Source: Microbacterium hydrocarbonoxydans (GTDB lineage Bacteria; Actinomycetota; Actinomycetes; Actinomycetales; Microbacteriaceae). From it: 64,000 nucleotides of DNA. The translations under genes were made by a program, and so were the position numbers. The stretch is taken from assembly GCF_023715885.1 (NCBI RefSeq), contig NZ_JAMBOY010000002.1:496001-560000 (forward strand). The letters are read 5' to 3'. Position 1 is the first letter of the stretch. Each line of letters begins with the position of its first letter. The notes under the pieces were generated by a model that did not search any database, was not told where the DNA came from, and was given only the letters and a program-made list of their open reading frames with translations. This document shows positions 1-8,113 of the stretch, piece by piece.

Positions 1-1228
1 TAAGACGATCGCGTTCGCGCTGCCCCTCGTCGCCCGCCTCGCCGCCTCCGGCGGGAAGCGCCGCTCCGGCCTCCCCCGCGGGCTCGTGCTGGCACCGACC
101 CGCGAGCTCGCGACGCAGATCGCCGCGACCCTCGCTCCGCTCGCCGAGGCTGCCGGCCTGAAGGTCACGACCGTGTTCGGCGGTGTGAGCCAGCGCCCGC
201 AGGAGCAGGCGCTGGGCGGCGGCGTCGACATCGTCGTCGCCTGCCCCGGCCGCCTCGAGGACCTCATGAAGCAGCAGGTCGTCCGCCTGAGCGAGATCGA
301 GGTCACCGTGCTCGACGAGGCCGACCACATGGCCGACCTCGGATTCCTCCCCGGTGTCACCCGCATCCTGAACGCGACGCCCGCCGGCGGCCAGCGACTG
401 CTGTTCAGCGCGACGCTCGACCGCGGCATCGACACTCTCGCGCGCCGGTTCCTCGTGAACCCGGTGAGCCACGAGGTCGACGAGGCCAGTGTGCCGGTCG
501 GCGAGATGACGCACCGCGTGCTCGTCGTGGACTCGACCGAGAACAAGACGACGCTCGTGCGTGATCTCGCCTCCGGCACCGGTCGCCGCATCCTCTTCAC
601 CCGCACCAAGCACCAGGCCAAGAAACTCGCGAAGCAGCTCACGGCGGCAGGCATCCCCGCCGTCGACCTGCACGGCAACCTCTCGCAGAACGCCCGCGAG
701 CGCAACCTCGGCGCCTTCTCGAGCGATCCCGACGACGGCGGCGTGCGGGTGCTCGTCGCGACCGACGTCGCGGCCCGCGGCGTGCACGTCGACAACGTCG
801 ACCTCGTGGTGCACGTCGACCCGCCCATGGAGCACAAGGCGTACCTGCACCGCTCCGGCCGCACGGCGCGTGCCGGTGCTGCGGGCACCGTGGTGACCGT
901 GGTGCTCCCGGAGCAGCGCCGCGACGTCAAGGACCTGCTGCGCAAGGCCGCCATCACGGCGGCGCTCGAAGAGGTCACGCCCGCTGCCGTCGCTCAGCTG
1001 GTACCCGAGCGCGCGCCGCACGTGCGCCCGGCGCCCGTGCAGAAGCAGCCGCAGCGTCAGGCCCCGAAGCAGCGCCCGGCGGGCGGCGAGCGCGGCTCGG
1101 CCACCACCCCGCCGTCGCGTCGTCGCCGGCGCCCGCGGTCCGGCGGACAGGGACAGGGCGGTAAGGGCGGTCAGTCGCAGGGCGGCTCCCGCCAGGGCGG
1201 TCGCGGTCGCGGCAGCCAGGGCCGCTGA
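1..1228 (+). CDS. DEAD-box ATP-dependent RNA helicase (5' truncated by window edge)
   Basis: Superfamily 2 RNA helicase expected to unwind short RNA duplexes in ribosome assembly or RNA turnover. The gene enters from the left edge: the frame is readable from base 2 and opens with Lys-Thr, the end of Walker A motif I, so the N-terminus is missing. The later motifs are all present in order: PTRELA (Ia, near base 98), CPGR (Ib), DEAD (II, near 313), SAT (III, near 407), VATDVAARG (V, near 755) and HRSGRTAR (VI, near 847). The last 80 or so codons are a Gln/Pro/Arg-rich tail ending in Gly-Gln-Gly and Arg-Gly repeats, a common RNA-binding extension. It converges on gltA and shares a hairpin terminator with it. 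The subfamily (RhlE-like) cannot be decided here. Confidence 0.93.
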   Translation, partial: KTIAFALPLVARLAASGGKRRSGLPRGLVLAPTRELATQIAATLAPLAEAAGLKVTTVFGGVSQRPQEQALGGGVDIVVACPGRLEDLMKQQVVRLSEIEVTVLDEADHMADLGFLPGVTRILNATPAGGQRLLFSATLDRGIDTLARRFLVNPVSHEVDEASVPVGEMTHRVLVVDSTENKTTLVRDLASGTGRRILFTRTKHQAKKLAKQLTAAGIPAVDLHGNLSQNARERNLGAFSSDPDDGGVRVLVATDVAARGVHVDNVDLVVHVDPPMEHKAYLHRSGRTARAGAAGTVVTVVLPEQRRDVKDLLRKAAITAALEEVTPAAVAQLVPERAPHVRPAPVQKQPQRQAPKQRPAGGERGSATTPPSRRRRRPRSGGQGQGGKGGQSQGGSRQGGRGRGSQGR

Positions 1229-1248
1229 CCCCCGCACGACGAGACGAC

Positions 1249-1278
1249 AAGAGCGGATGCCGCACGGCATCCGCTCTT
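1249..1278. terminator. Bidirectional hairpin between the helicase and gltA
   Basis: Perfect 14-bp inverted repeat AAGAGCGGATGCCG / CGGCATCCGCTCTT with a 2-base spacer, between two convergent genes. The stem contains the recurrent GGATGCC heptamer. Confidence 0.8.
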
Positions 1279-1304
1279 CTCGTCTGTGTCTCGTACGTCC
1301 GACG

Positions 1305-2600
1305 TCAGCGCGTCTGGAACGTGCGCTCGACCGAGCCCGTGTACAGCTGCTGCGGACGGCCGATCTTCGTCTGCGGGTCGAGCTGCAGCTCGCGCCACTG
1401 GGCGAGCCAGCCGGGCAGGCGACCGATCGCGAAGAGCACCGTAAACATGCGGGTCGGGAACCCCATGGCCTTGTAGATGACGCCGGTGTAGAAGTCGACG
1501 TTCGGGTAGAGGCGGCGCTCCTTGAAGTAGTCGTCGGCGAGCGCGATCTCCTCGAGCTCCTGCGCGAGGTCGAGAAGCGGGTCGGTCACACCGAGCTCGG
1601 CGAGGACCTCGCCGGCGGCCTCCTTCACGAGCTTGGCGCGCGGGTCGTAGTTCTTGTAGACCCGGTGGCCGAAGCCCATGAGCTTGACGCCCTCCTCCTT
1701 GTTCTTCACACGCTCCACGAAGCGCGAGACGCTCTGACCGGAATCGCGGATCTGGCCGAGCATCGTGAGCACCGCCTCGTTCGCACCACCGTGGAGGGGG
1801 CCTGAGAGGGCCTGGATGCCGGCGGAGATCGATGCGAACTGGTTGGCCCCGGTGGAGCCGACCAGACGCACGGTCGAGGTCGAGGCGTTCTGCTCATGGT
1901 CCTCGTGCAGGATGAGGAGGAGCTCGAGCGCCTTCGACATGACCGGGTTGATCTCGTACGGCTCGGAGTTGACGCCGAAGTTGAGCTTGAGGAAGTTCTC
2001 CACGAAGCCGAGCGAGTTGTCGGGGTAGAGGAAGGCCTGGCCGACGCTCTTCTTGTGCGCATAGGCGGCGATGACGGGCAGCTTGGCGAGCATGCGCACC
2101 ATGTTGAGCTCGACGTGCTCGGGGTTGTGCGGATCCGTCTGACCCTCGTAGTAGGTCGAGAGCGCGGCGACGGCCGACGACAGGACCGACATGGGGTGCG
2201 CGGTGTGCGGCAGCGCGGAGAAGAAGCGCTTGAGGTCTTCGTGCAGCAGCGTGTGACGGCGGATCTTCTCGTCGAACTCGGCGAGCTCGGCCGCCGAGGG
2301 CAGCTCGCCGTAGATGAGGAGCCAGGCCACCTCGAGGTAGCTCGTCTTGCCGGCGAGCTGCTCGATCGGATATCCGCGATACCGCAGAATGCCCTTGTCG
2401 CCGTCGATGAACGTGATCTCCGACTTGGTCGACGCCGTGTTCACGAATCCGTAGTCCAGGCCGGTGTAGCCGGTCTGCCTGGTCAGCGTCGAGAAGTCGA
2501 TGCTGTCGTGGCCGGCCGTGCCGCGCACGACGGGGAACTCCGCCGTGGTCTCGCCGATCGTCAGCTTCGCCGTCGCCTGCTGGTCTGCCGCTGCGCTCAC
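1305..2600 (-). CDS. gltA: Citrate synthase
   Basis: Condenses acetyl-CoA and oxaloacetate to citrate, the entry step of the TCA cycle, in the cytoplasm. The 431-residue protein has the usual bacterial citrate synthase length. It carries the catalytic-histidine segments LHGGANEAVL and GFGHRVYKNYDPRAK and the Asp-containing segment VDFYTGVIYKAMGFP near the C-terminus. The start is GTG at 2600, preceded by AGGAGG about seven bases upstream, which fixes the start. It is transcribed alone, with dapC upstream on the same strand and 171 bp between them. That gap holds two dyad elements that may control it. Fumarase lies about 60 kb away in the same window. Confidence 0.97.
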   Translation of the reverse strand: MSAAADQQATAKLTIGETTAEFPVVRGTAGHDSIDFSTLTRQTGYTGLDYGFVNTASTKSEITFIDGDKGILRYRGYPIEQLAGKTSYLEVAWLLIYGELPSAAELAEFDEKIRRHTLLHEDLKRFFSALPHTAHPMSVLSSAVAALSTYYEGQTDPHNPEHVELNMVRMLAKLPVIAAYAHKKSVGQAFLYPDNSLGFVENFLKLNFGVNSEPYEINPVMSKALELLLILHEDHEQNASTSTVRLVGSTGANQFASISAGIQALSGPLHGGANEAVLTMLGQIRDSGQSVSRFVERVKNKEEGVKLMGFGHRVYKNYDPRAKLVKEAAGEVLAELGVTDPLLDLAQELEEIALADDYFKERRLYPNVDFYTGVIYKAMGFPTRMFTVLFAIGRLPGWLAQWRELQLDPQTKIGRPQQLYTGSVERTFQTR

Positions 2601-2711
2601 GCGGGGGCCTCCTCATGGGTCTTCATCAAGCCTGGTGTGGCGATGTCACGACGCTGTGCGTCGGGGTCGAGCCGAGATCGTCGATACGCGACCGAATCGC
2701 TTCTACAGCCT

Positions 2712-2744
2712 AGTAGGCGCATAGGCCTACTGTGACATCGCACA
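2712..2744. promoter_or_regulatory. Overlapping dyads upstream of gltA
   Basis: AGTAGGC-GCATAG-GCCTACT (2712-2731) is a 7-bp inverted repeat. It is directly followed by TGTG-ACATCG-CACA (2731-2744). On the minus strand TTGTGC, then 16 bases, then TATGCG forms a possible promoter across them. They could be operators for gltA or, for the first one, a weak dapC terminator; no T-run follows on the minus strand. Confidence 0.35.
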
Positions 2745-2771
2745 AAACAACGGGGGTGTCGGGGAGGACTT

Positions 2772-3884
2772 CTACAGCGCCGAGTCGCGCAAGCGCCGCG
2801 CCGCCTCGCGCACGCGCGCCGTCGGCGCGGTGAGTGCGAGCCGCACGTGCTGCCCTGAGAAGGCGCCGTAGAACGAACCGGGACCGGCGAGGATGCCGAG
2901 GTCGGCGAGGCGCGACATGCTCGCCCAGGCGTCCTCCCCCGCGGTCGCCCACAGGTACAGTCCCGCCTCGGAGCCGTCGATGCGGAATCCCGCCGCCTCG
3001 AGGGCCGGGCGCAGGGCGTCGCGGCGCTCGCGGTAGAGCTCCTTCTGCGCTGTCACGTGCTCGTCGTCGCCGAGGGCGACGGCCATCGCGTGCTGCACAG
3101 GCGCCGGAGGCATCAGTCCGAGGTGCTTTCGGGCCGTGAGGAGGTCGCCCACGATGCGAGCACAACCCGCGAGGAAGGCCGCCCGGTAGCCCGCGAGGTT
3201 CGACTGCTTGCTCAGCGAGTAGACGCTCAGCAGGTTGGCCCTGCTGCCCCCGGTGACCCGCGGGTCGAGGATCGACGGGATGGTCTCGGATGCCCAGGCT
3301 CCGTCCCAGCCGAGCTCCGCATAGCACTCGTCGCTCGCGAGCACGGCGTCGAGCTCCCGCGCGCGGCGCACCGCTGCGGCGAGCTCTTCGACGGCCCAGG
3401 TGCGCCCGTCGGGGTTGCCAGGCGTGTTGATCCAGATGAGTCTGGCGCCCTCCGGCCATTCGGCGGGATCGTCGGCGGCGACCGGGGTCGCTCCCGCGAC
3501 GCGCGCGCCCACCTCGTAGGTCGGATAGGCCACTCGCGGATGCACGACGATGTCACCCTCGCCGAGCCCCAGAAGCGTCGGCAGAAGCGCCACGAGCTCC
3601 TTGGAGCCGATCGTGGGGAGCACATTGTCGACCGTGAGATCGGGCACTCCCCTGCGGCGCGCGTACCAGTCGACGATCGCCTCACGAAGGGTCGGCGTGC
3701 CGACGGTCTGCGGGTAGGCGTGCGCATCGGTCGCGTCGGCGAGGGCCCGGCGGATCAGCTCGGGGGTCGGGTCGACCGGAGAGCCCACGGAGAGATCGAC
3801 GAGACCGTCCGGATGCCGCGCCGCCCGCTCGCGGTACGGGACCACCGCGTCCCAGGGGAAGTCAGCGAGGTCGTGGACGCTCAC
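2772..3884 (-). CDS. dapC: N-succinyldiaminopimelate aminotransferase (class I/II PLP aminotransferase)
   Basis: Predicted to transfer the amino group from glutamate to N-succinyl-2-amino-6-ketopimelate in lysine and diaminopimelate biosynthesis, which also feeds the cell wall. The 370 residues show the fold-type I aminotransferase pattern: substrate segment GSP near residue 34, NTPGNPDGR near 152, the Asp/Tyr pair in SDECYAELGWDG, and the PLP-binding lysine in YSLSKQSNLAGYR. The start is GTG at 3884, three bases after the fdxA stop, so the two genes are almost certainly cotranscribed. The fdxA-dapC arrangement is known from other actinobacteria and supports the DapC call over a generic aminotransferase. 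Confidence 0.87.
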   Translation of the reverse strand: MSVHDLADFPWDAVVPYRERAARHPDGLVDLSVGSPVDPTPELIRRALADATDAHAYPQTVGTPTLREAIVDWYARRRGVPDLTVDNVLPTIGSKELVALLPTLLGLGEGDIVVHPRVAYPTYEVGARVAGATPVAADDPAEWPEGARLIWINTPGNPDGRTWAVEELAAAVRRARELDAVLASDECYAELGWDGAWASETIPSILDPRVTGGSRANLLSVYSLSKQSNLAGYRAAFLAGCARIVGDLLTARKHLGLMPPAPVQHAMAVALGDDEHVTAQKELYRERRDALRPALEAAGFRIDGSEAGLYLWATAGEDAWASMSRLADLGILAGPGSFYGAFSGQHVRLALTAPTARVREAARRLRDSAL

Positions 3885-3887
3885 GGG

Positions 3888-4208
3888 CTACTCGCCCTGC
3901 GGCGGCAAGGCGGCGATGATCGGGTGATCGTGGGCGATGACCCCGACCTTGGCCGCCCCACCGGGCGACCCGACCTCGTCGAAGAACTCGACGTTGGCCT
4001 TGTAGTAGTCCTGCCACTCCTCGGGCAGGTCGTCCTCGTAGTAGATCGCCTCGACGGGGCAGACCGGCTCGCAGGCGCCGCAGTCGACGCACTCGTCGGG
4101 GTGGATGTACAGCGACCGTTCACCCTCGTAGATGCAGTCAACGGGGCACTCGTCGATGCAGGCGCGGTCCTTGACATCGACGCACGGGAGGGCGATCACA
4201 TACGTCAC
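3888..4208 (-). CDS. fdxA: 7Fe ferredoxin (3Fe-4S / 4Fe-4S)
   Basis: Small cytoplasmic electron carrier of 106 residues. The N-terminal half carries two cysteine clusters, CVDVKDRACIDECPVDC and the canonical CVDCGACEPVCP, followed by an acidic tail, the pattern of actinobacterial FdxA with one 3Fe-4S and one 4Fe-4S centre. The start is GTG at 4208. There is no Shine-Dalgarno sequence; instead TAGACT (4215-4220, minus strand) lies exactly six bases upstream, so the transcript is probably leaderless. That box overlaps the TAG stop of the gene upstream. It is followed after three bases by dapC. Its redox partners cannot be named from the sequence. Confidence 0.94.
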   Translation of the reverse strand: MTYVIALPCVDVKDRACIDECPVDCIYEGERSLYIHPDECVDCGACEPVCPVEAIYYEDDLPEEWQDYYKANVEFFDEVGSPGGAAKVGVIAHDHPIIAALPPQGE

Positions 4209-4217
4209 GCCACCAGT

Positions 4218-4715
4218 CTACGTGCCGAGACCCGTACGATCTCCCCGCTGCGGCTCGATGCCGCCGGTGGAATGCCGATCGACACCGGGCACCTCGGTGA
4301 TGGGTGACGGAACGGCGTCCGTCTGAGCCGCTGCCGCAGGCAACTCCGTGCGCGACGGCACGCGGGCTATCCGCGGCCACGCGACGACGAGGAGAACGAG
4401 CCCCGCGACCACGTAGATCCAGATCCTGCCGCTCAGGGACTCCTGCACGACGATCGAACCGCCCGGCCCGACGCCCGAGATCAGCACGAGCATGCCGAGC
4501 ATGCCGAGGCCGGAGGCCAGGGCTGCTCCACGATCGTGGGTCAGGGCGCGGATGGCGACGAGGATGGCGCCGCACGCGATGGTGCCGACGATGAGGCCGA
4601 CGGGCATCGGCCCCCACGTCACGCTGTGGGCGATGGTGCCGGCCACGCCGAAGACGCCGCCGACGAGAGCCGCGGCGACCCAGGACAGCACCCGGGAGAT
4701 CCATCCGATACGCAC
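4218..4715 (-). CDS. Four-helix membrane protein of unknown function
   Basis: A 165-residue protein with about four hydrophobic segments (roughly residues 8-28, 36-56, 68-88 and 102-120) and a soluble Pro/Thr/Glu-rich C-terminal tail of about 45 residues. I see no catalytic motif. The gene lies directly upstream of fdxA on the same strand, and its stop codon is part of the fdxA -10 box, so fdxA can also be started independently. The start is GTG at 4715 with TAGGAT (4722-4727) six bases upstream and no ribosome binding site, so it is probably leaderless. It may match DUF6113 proteins of actinobacteria, a recollection I cannot verify here. Confidence 0.75.
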   Translation of the reverse strand: MRIGWISRVLSWVAAALVGGVFGVAGTIAHSVTWGPMPVGLIVGTIACGAILVAIRALTHDRGAALASGLGMLGMLVLISGVGPGGSIVVQESLSGRIWIYVVAGLVLLVVAWPRIARVPSRTELPAAAAQTDAVPSPITEVPGVDRHSTGGIEPQRGDRTGLGT

Positions 4716-4780
4716 GGATCGATCCTACGCGCGCTCGGCACCCGCCACGGTCGGTGCCGACGCCGCCGCGACGGCTGGCC

Positions 4781-5095
4781 TCATGCCGCGAGCCCCGTCA
4801 GTCTCAGCAGCGCGGCGACCGCCGCCGCGGCGACGACGACCACGAGGAACGACTGCCGCAGCCACAGCAGTCCCGCCGCGACGAGAAGCGCGGGCACCCG
4901 AGCGTCCACGATGACGGCCTGTCCGGCGCCGAGGGTCTGCACGGCCACGAGCGCCGCCAGCAGCGCCACGGTGAGCAGATCGGAGATGCGCGCAGGACGC
5001 GGCGCCTCGAGCACCTTCGGCGGCACGAGGTATCCGACGGCCTTGAGCGCGAGACAGATCACGGCGGCGAGCAGGACCGCGCTCCAGACGCTCAT
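4781..5095 (-). CDS. azlD: AzlD-type branched-chain amino acid exporter small subunit
   Basis: Small inner-membrane partner of AzlC in export of branched-chain amino acids or analogues. The 104 residues form three or four hydrophobic helices, the usual AzlD size, including the early segment ICLALKAVGYLVPP typical of the family. The ATG at 5095 overlaps the azlC stop by four bases (ATGA), so the two subunits are translationally coupled. It is the last gene of the azlCD pair, and the next gene downstream starts 65 bp further on. No terminator is obvious. Confidence 0.85.
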   Translation of the reverse strand: MSVWSAVLLAAVICLALKAVGYLVPPKVLEAPRPARISDLLTVALLAALVAVQTLGAGQAVIVDARVPALLVAAGLLWLRQSFLVVVVAAAAVAALLRLTGLAA

Positions 5096-5829
5096 CGCCC
5101 CTCCTCCGGCGCAGAAGCCGCTCGCACATCATCGCGGCCCAGCCAGTTGAACCATCCGACGAGGATCGCGACCAGCGCCGCGACCAGCACGGGGAGGCCG
5201 GGCATGAGGGCGGGCGTCAGAGCGGCGGCGACGAGGGCCGCCGCCACACCGACCGCGATCGCCTGGCGCTGCCGCAGACGCGGCCGGAGCAAGGCCAGAA
5301 AGGCGGCGGCGGCCGCGGCATCCAGTCCCCAGGTCTTCGGGTCGCCGAGGACATCACCGACGAGCGCGCCGATCAGGGTTGTGAGGTTCCACCCGAAAAA
5401 GATGCCGATGCCGGTGACCCAGAAGCCGACCTGCCGCAGACCCGGGTCGCTCTGCGAGACCGCGACGGCAGTGGACTCGTCGATCGTGAAGTGCGCCGCC
5501 GCGGCGCGCCGCGCGGGTGTCGTGCCGACGACGGGAGACATGCGCATTCCGTAGGCGATGTTGCGCACGCCGAGCAGCGCCGCGGAGGCGATCGCGGACG
5601 GCAGAGCTGCCACACCCCCGGCGGCGAAGACCCCGACGAACGCGAGCTGCGATCCCCCGGTGAACATGAGCAGACTCAGCACGCAGGTCTGCCAGACGTC
5701 GAGACCCGAGGCGACCGCGAGCGCACCGAACGAGACGCCGTACGCGCTGGTCGCGATCACGACGCCCGCGGCCTCTCGCCAGACCTCGCGCTCGGCCGTC
5801 ATCCGCCGACCGTTCGATCGAGTGAACAC
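5092..5829 (-). CDS. azlC: AzlC-type branched-chain amino acid exporter large subunit
   Basis: Membrane permease that with AzlD exports branched-chain amino acids (BrnFE/AzlCD family). The protein has the family hallmark TSAYGVSFGALAV near the N-terminus, LLMFTGGSQLAFVGVFAAGG after it, and six or seven hydrophobic helices. The longest reading uses GTG at 5829, but the internal ATG at 5802 gives a protein closer to the family start. A minus-strand promoter TTGACT-17-CAGAAT (5867 to 5839) puts the transcript start at about 5832, so initiation at 5829 would be leaderless. A divergent XRE-cupin gene sits 66 bp away and is the obvious candidate regulator. Confidence 0.88.
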   Translation of the reverse strand: MFTRSNGRRMTAEREVWREAAGVVIATSAYGVSFGALAVASGLDVWQTCVLSLLMFTGGSQLAFVGVFAAGGVAALPSAIASAALLGVRNIAYGMRMSPVVGTTPARRAAAAHFTIDESTAVAVSQSDPGLRQVGFWVTGIGIFFGWNLTTLIGALVGDVLGDPKTWGLDAAAAAAFLALLRPRLRQRQAIAVGVAAALVAAALTPALMPGLPVLVAALVAILVGWFNWLGRDDVRAASAPEEGR

Positions 5830-5838
5830 ATGATCATC

Positions 5839-5880
5839 ATTCTGAACAGGTCAGGCAGGATAGTCAAGCGAACGATCGTT
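5839..5880 (-). promoter_or_regulatory. azlC promoter with adjacent perfect palindrome
   Basis: TTGACT (5867-5862) and CAGAAT (5844-5839) are spaced by 17 bases on the minus strand. The perfect palindrome AACGATCGTT (5871-5880) sits immediately upstream, between the two divergent starts, and is a plausible operator for the XRE-cupin regulator. Confidence 0.45.
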
Positions 5881-5895
5881 TGACATGATGAACGA

Positions 5896-6444
5896 ATGGA
5901 CGACCTCCGCACTCGCATCGCCCGCACCCTCCGTCGAGAGCGCGAGGCGGCCGGCATCTCGGTTTCGGAGCTCGCGCGTCGCGCCGGCATCTCGAAGGCG
6001 ACCGTCTCGCAGCTGGAGTCGGGGGCCGGCAACCCCAGCGTCGAGACGCTGTGGGCGCTCGGCGTCGCGCTCGGCGTGCCGTTCGCCGTCCTCGTCGACC
6101 AGCAGGCGAACGCCCCTACGCTGATCCGGGCGGACGAGCACGCGGGCGTCCCATCGTCGGCGGCCGCGTACAGCGCCACCCTGCTGTCGGCGAGCCCGCC
6201 CGGGGCACGTCGCGACGTGTACATGATCCAGGCCGAGCCGGGCGAACCGCGTCACTCGGATCCGCACCACGGCGGGACCACCGAGCACGTCATCCTCGTC
6301 TCAGGCCAGGCGCGCGTCGGCCCGGTCGGAGAAGCCGTGCTGCTGAATCCCGGCGACTACCTCTCCTATGCCGGTGACGTGCCGCATGTCTTCGAGGCGG
6401 TCGTCCCCGGAACGAGCGCGGTGCTCATCTCCGAGCTGCGCTGA
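5896..6444 (+). CDS. XRE-family regulator with C-terminal cupin domain
   Basis: A 182-residue transcription factor. Residues 5-60 form a helix-turn-helix of the XRE type (SVSELARRAGISKATVSQLE), and residues 100-180 form a cupin sensor with the segments HHGGTTEHVILVSG and GDYLSYAGDVPHVFE. Proteins of this build commonly control transporters and metabolic genes in response to small ligands. It is divergent from azlC with a 66-bp gap containing a palindrome, so it most likely represses or activates azlCD and itself. No Shine-Dalgarno sequence precedes the ATG. It ends back to back with the convergent MFS gene, with no spacer. The ligand is unknown; an amino acid would fit the neighbour. Confidence 0.9.
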   Translation: MDDLRTRIARTLRREREAAGISVSELARRAGISKATVSQLESGAGNPSVETLWALGVALGVPFAVLVDQQANAPTLIRADEHAGVPSSAAAYSATLLSASPPGARRDVYMIQAEPGEPRHSDPHHGGTTEHVILVSGQARVGPVGEAVLLNPGDYLSYAGDVPHVFEAVVPGTSAVLISELR

Positions 6445-8070
6445 TCACTCCCCCGTCGGTGCGGGCGACGGATCCGGGATCTCGTCGGGCTTGTAGCGCG
6501 GCAGACGTGACGCAGGCAGGATCGCGATCGCACTGATGCCGGCGAGGAGCAGGAGTCCGAGTCGCAGCGTCCCCAGCCGCGCCTGCTCGTTCACGGCCAC
6601 CGCGGCGTCGACCTGAGCAGGCGTCGCGTCGGTTCTCTCGAGCACCACCCGCAGATCGTCGTTGCTGACGAAGTTCACATCGTCGAGGTCGACCTGCGCG
6701 ACGAGCTCGGGTGGCAGTTCCGGATGGTCGACCACCGCGCGCCCGACGCTGAGCCCGAGCAGCGACACCAGCAGCGCACCCGCCAGCGCCGTGCCCACCG
6801 CCGAGGCCAGATTCTGCGTCGTGCCACGCAGGGAGCCGACGTCCCCGGCGAGCTCCGACGGCGCCGCGGTGACGAGCACGTTGAACACGAGCGTGACGAG
6901 CGCGCCCTGCCCGATGCCGAAGACGATGAGCCCGAGGATCGTCGCGAGGGTCTCCCAGTTGTTGTTCACGACGAACGACAGCCACACCAGCGCCACCGTG
7001 GTGAGGACGAAGCCGAACATCCCGATGATCCGGGGCGGATAGCGGCGGTAGAAGCGCACCACGAGGGTGGCCGTGACGAAGACGGTGAGGTTGAACGGCA
7101 TCATCGCGAGCGAGGTGTCGAACGGAGTGCGCCCCTGCACGATCTGGATGTACAGCGGGATGGTGAAGTTCACGCAGGCCTCGAGCGCGACGACGATGAA
7201 CATCGCATACACGGCGGCACGCTCGCGCGACGACTCGAGCACGCGCAGGTCTATCAGCGGAACCCCGCCGCGGGCGATGCGCCGGCGGGTCCAGACGAAG
7301 AAGCATTGCCCCAGCACGATGCCCACCACGACGAAGATGGGCGCGGGCGAGAGCCCGAGGATGCTGAAAGGCGCCGCCTCCGTCGCGGCGACGGCGCCCC
7401 AGCCGTTGAGATTGTTGAAGCCGAGCGTGAGCAGCACGATCGCGGCCCCGATGAGAAGGGACGCCACCAGATCGATGCGGATGGAGGAGTCACCGCGGTC
7501 CCCGCGCAGGGTGAAGCTCAGTGCGAACACGATCACAGCGATGGCGAGCACGATGACGAACAGGGGGCGCCATCCGACGAGCGTGCCGAGGGTGCCCCCG
7601 ATGAGGAAGGCGGTGACGCCCGAGATCGCCCGCGCCGATCCGATCGCCCCGATGGCCGTGGCCTGCTGCCCGCCACGATAGTTCTCGGCGATGAGTGCGA
7701 CGATCGAGGGAACGATGATCGCGGCCGCGGCACCGGCGACCGCCTGTCCGGCGATCGCCCACCCGACGCTCGGCGACACGATCATGAGCACCGCCGAGCC
7801 GGCGAACAGGACGATGACGATCCGGAAGATCAGCACCCAGCCGATCCGCTGACCGAGCTTCGCACCGGTCATCACGAGCGCGGCGACCGCCAGCCCGTAC
7901 ATGACGATCGTCGTGCTCGCGACGGTGGGCGGCACACCGAACTCGGCGACGATACCCCCGAGCGAGATCGGCAGCGCCGCGACGTTGAACGACATGAGCA
8001 CTTGCGCGAGGAAGAGGCTGACGAGCGGCAGCCAGGTGGTGCGGGGCTCGAGGGATGAAGTCGAGGTCAT
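6445..8070 (-). CDS. MFS transporter, DHA2-like drug exporter family
   Basis: A 541-residue major facilitator with about 14 predicted membrane helices, the layout of the DHA2 (EmrB/QacA) proton-coupled exporters. The first helix region is QVLMSFNVAALPISLGGI; a polar loop near residue 200 is followed by a second bundle, and a long loop before the last helix carries acidic residues. The start is ATG at 8070 with AGGAG six bases upstream. Its end abuts the XRE-cupin gene end directly, so the pair is convergent and not an operon. The substrate cannot be inferred. It lies downstream of the glutaminase gene (43 bp) and might be cotranscribed with it. Confidence 0.88.
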   Translation of the reverse strand: MTSTSSLEPRTTWLPLVSLFLAQVLMSFNVAALPISLGGIVAEFGVPPTVASTTIVMYGLAVAALVMTGAKLGQRIGWVLIFRIVIVLFAGSAVLMIVSPSVGWAIAGQAVAGAAAAIIVPSIVALIAENYRGGQQATAIGAIGSARAISGVTAFLIGGTLGTLVGWRPLFVIVLAIAVIVFALSFTLRGDRGDSSIRIDLVASLLIGAAIVLLTLGFNNLNGWGAVAATEAAPFSILGLSPAPIFVVVGIVLGQCFFVWTRRRIARGGVPLIDLRVLESSRERAAVYAMFIVVALEACVNFTIPLYIQIVQGRTPFDTSLAMMPFNLTVFVTATLVVRFYRRYPPRIIGMFGFVLTTVALVWLSFVVNNNWETLATILGLIVFGIGQGALVTLVFNVLVTAAPSELAGDVGSLRGTTQNLASAVGTALAGALLVSLLGLSVGRAVVDHPELPPELVAQVDLDDVNFVSNDDLRVVLERTDATPAQVDAAVAVNEQARLGTLRLGLLLLAGISAIAILPASRLPRYKPDEIPDPSPAPTGE

Positions 8071-8113
8071 GGCGTCTCCTGGTTGGTGGGTGACGATCCG
8101 TCGATCAGGGTGC

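Noticed and set aside
2731..2744. CRP/GlxR-type binding site upstream of gltA
   Set aside because: TGTG-N6-CACA is two bases shorter than the TGTG-N8-CACA spacing of this family, so I only list it as a dyad.
5880..5885. TTGACA as -35 box of the XRE-cupin gene
   Set aside because: It lies only eleven bases before the start codon, leaving no room for a -10 box.
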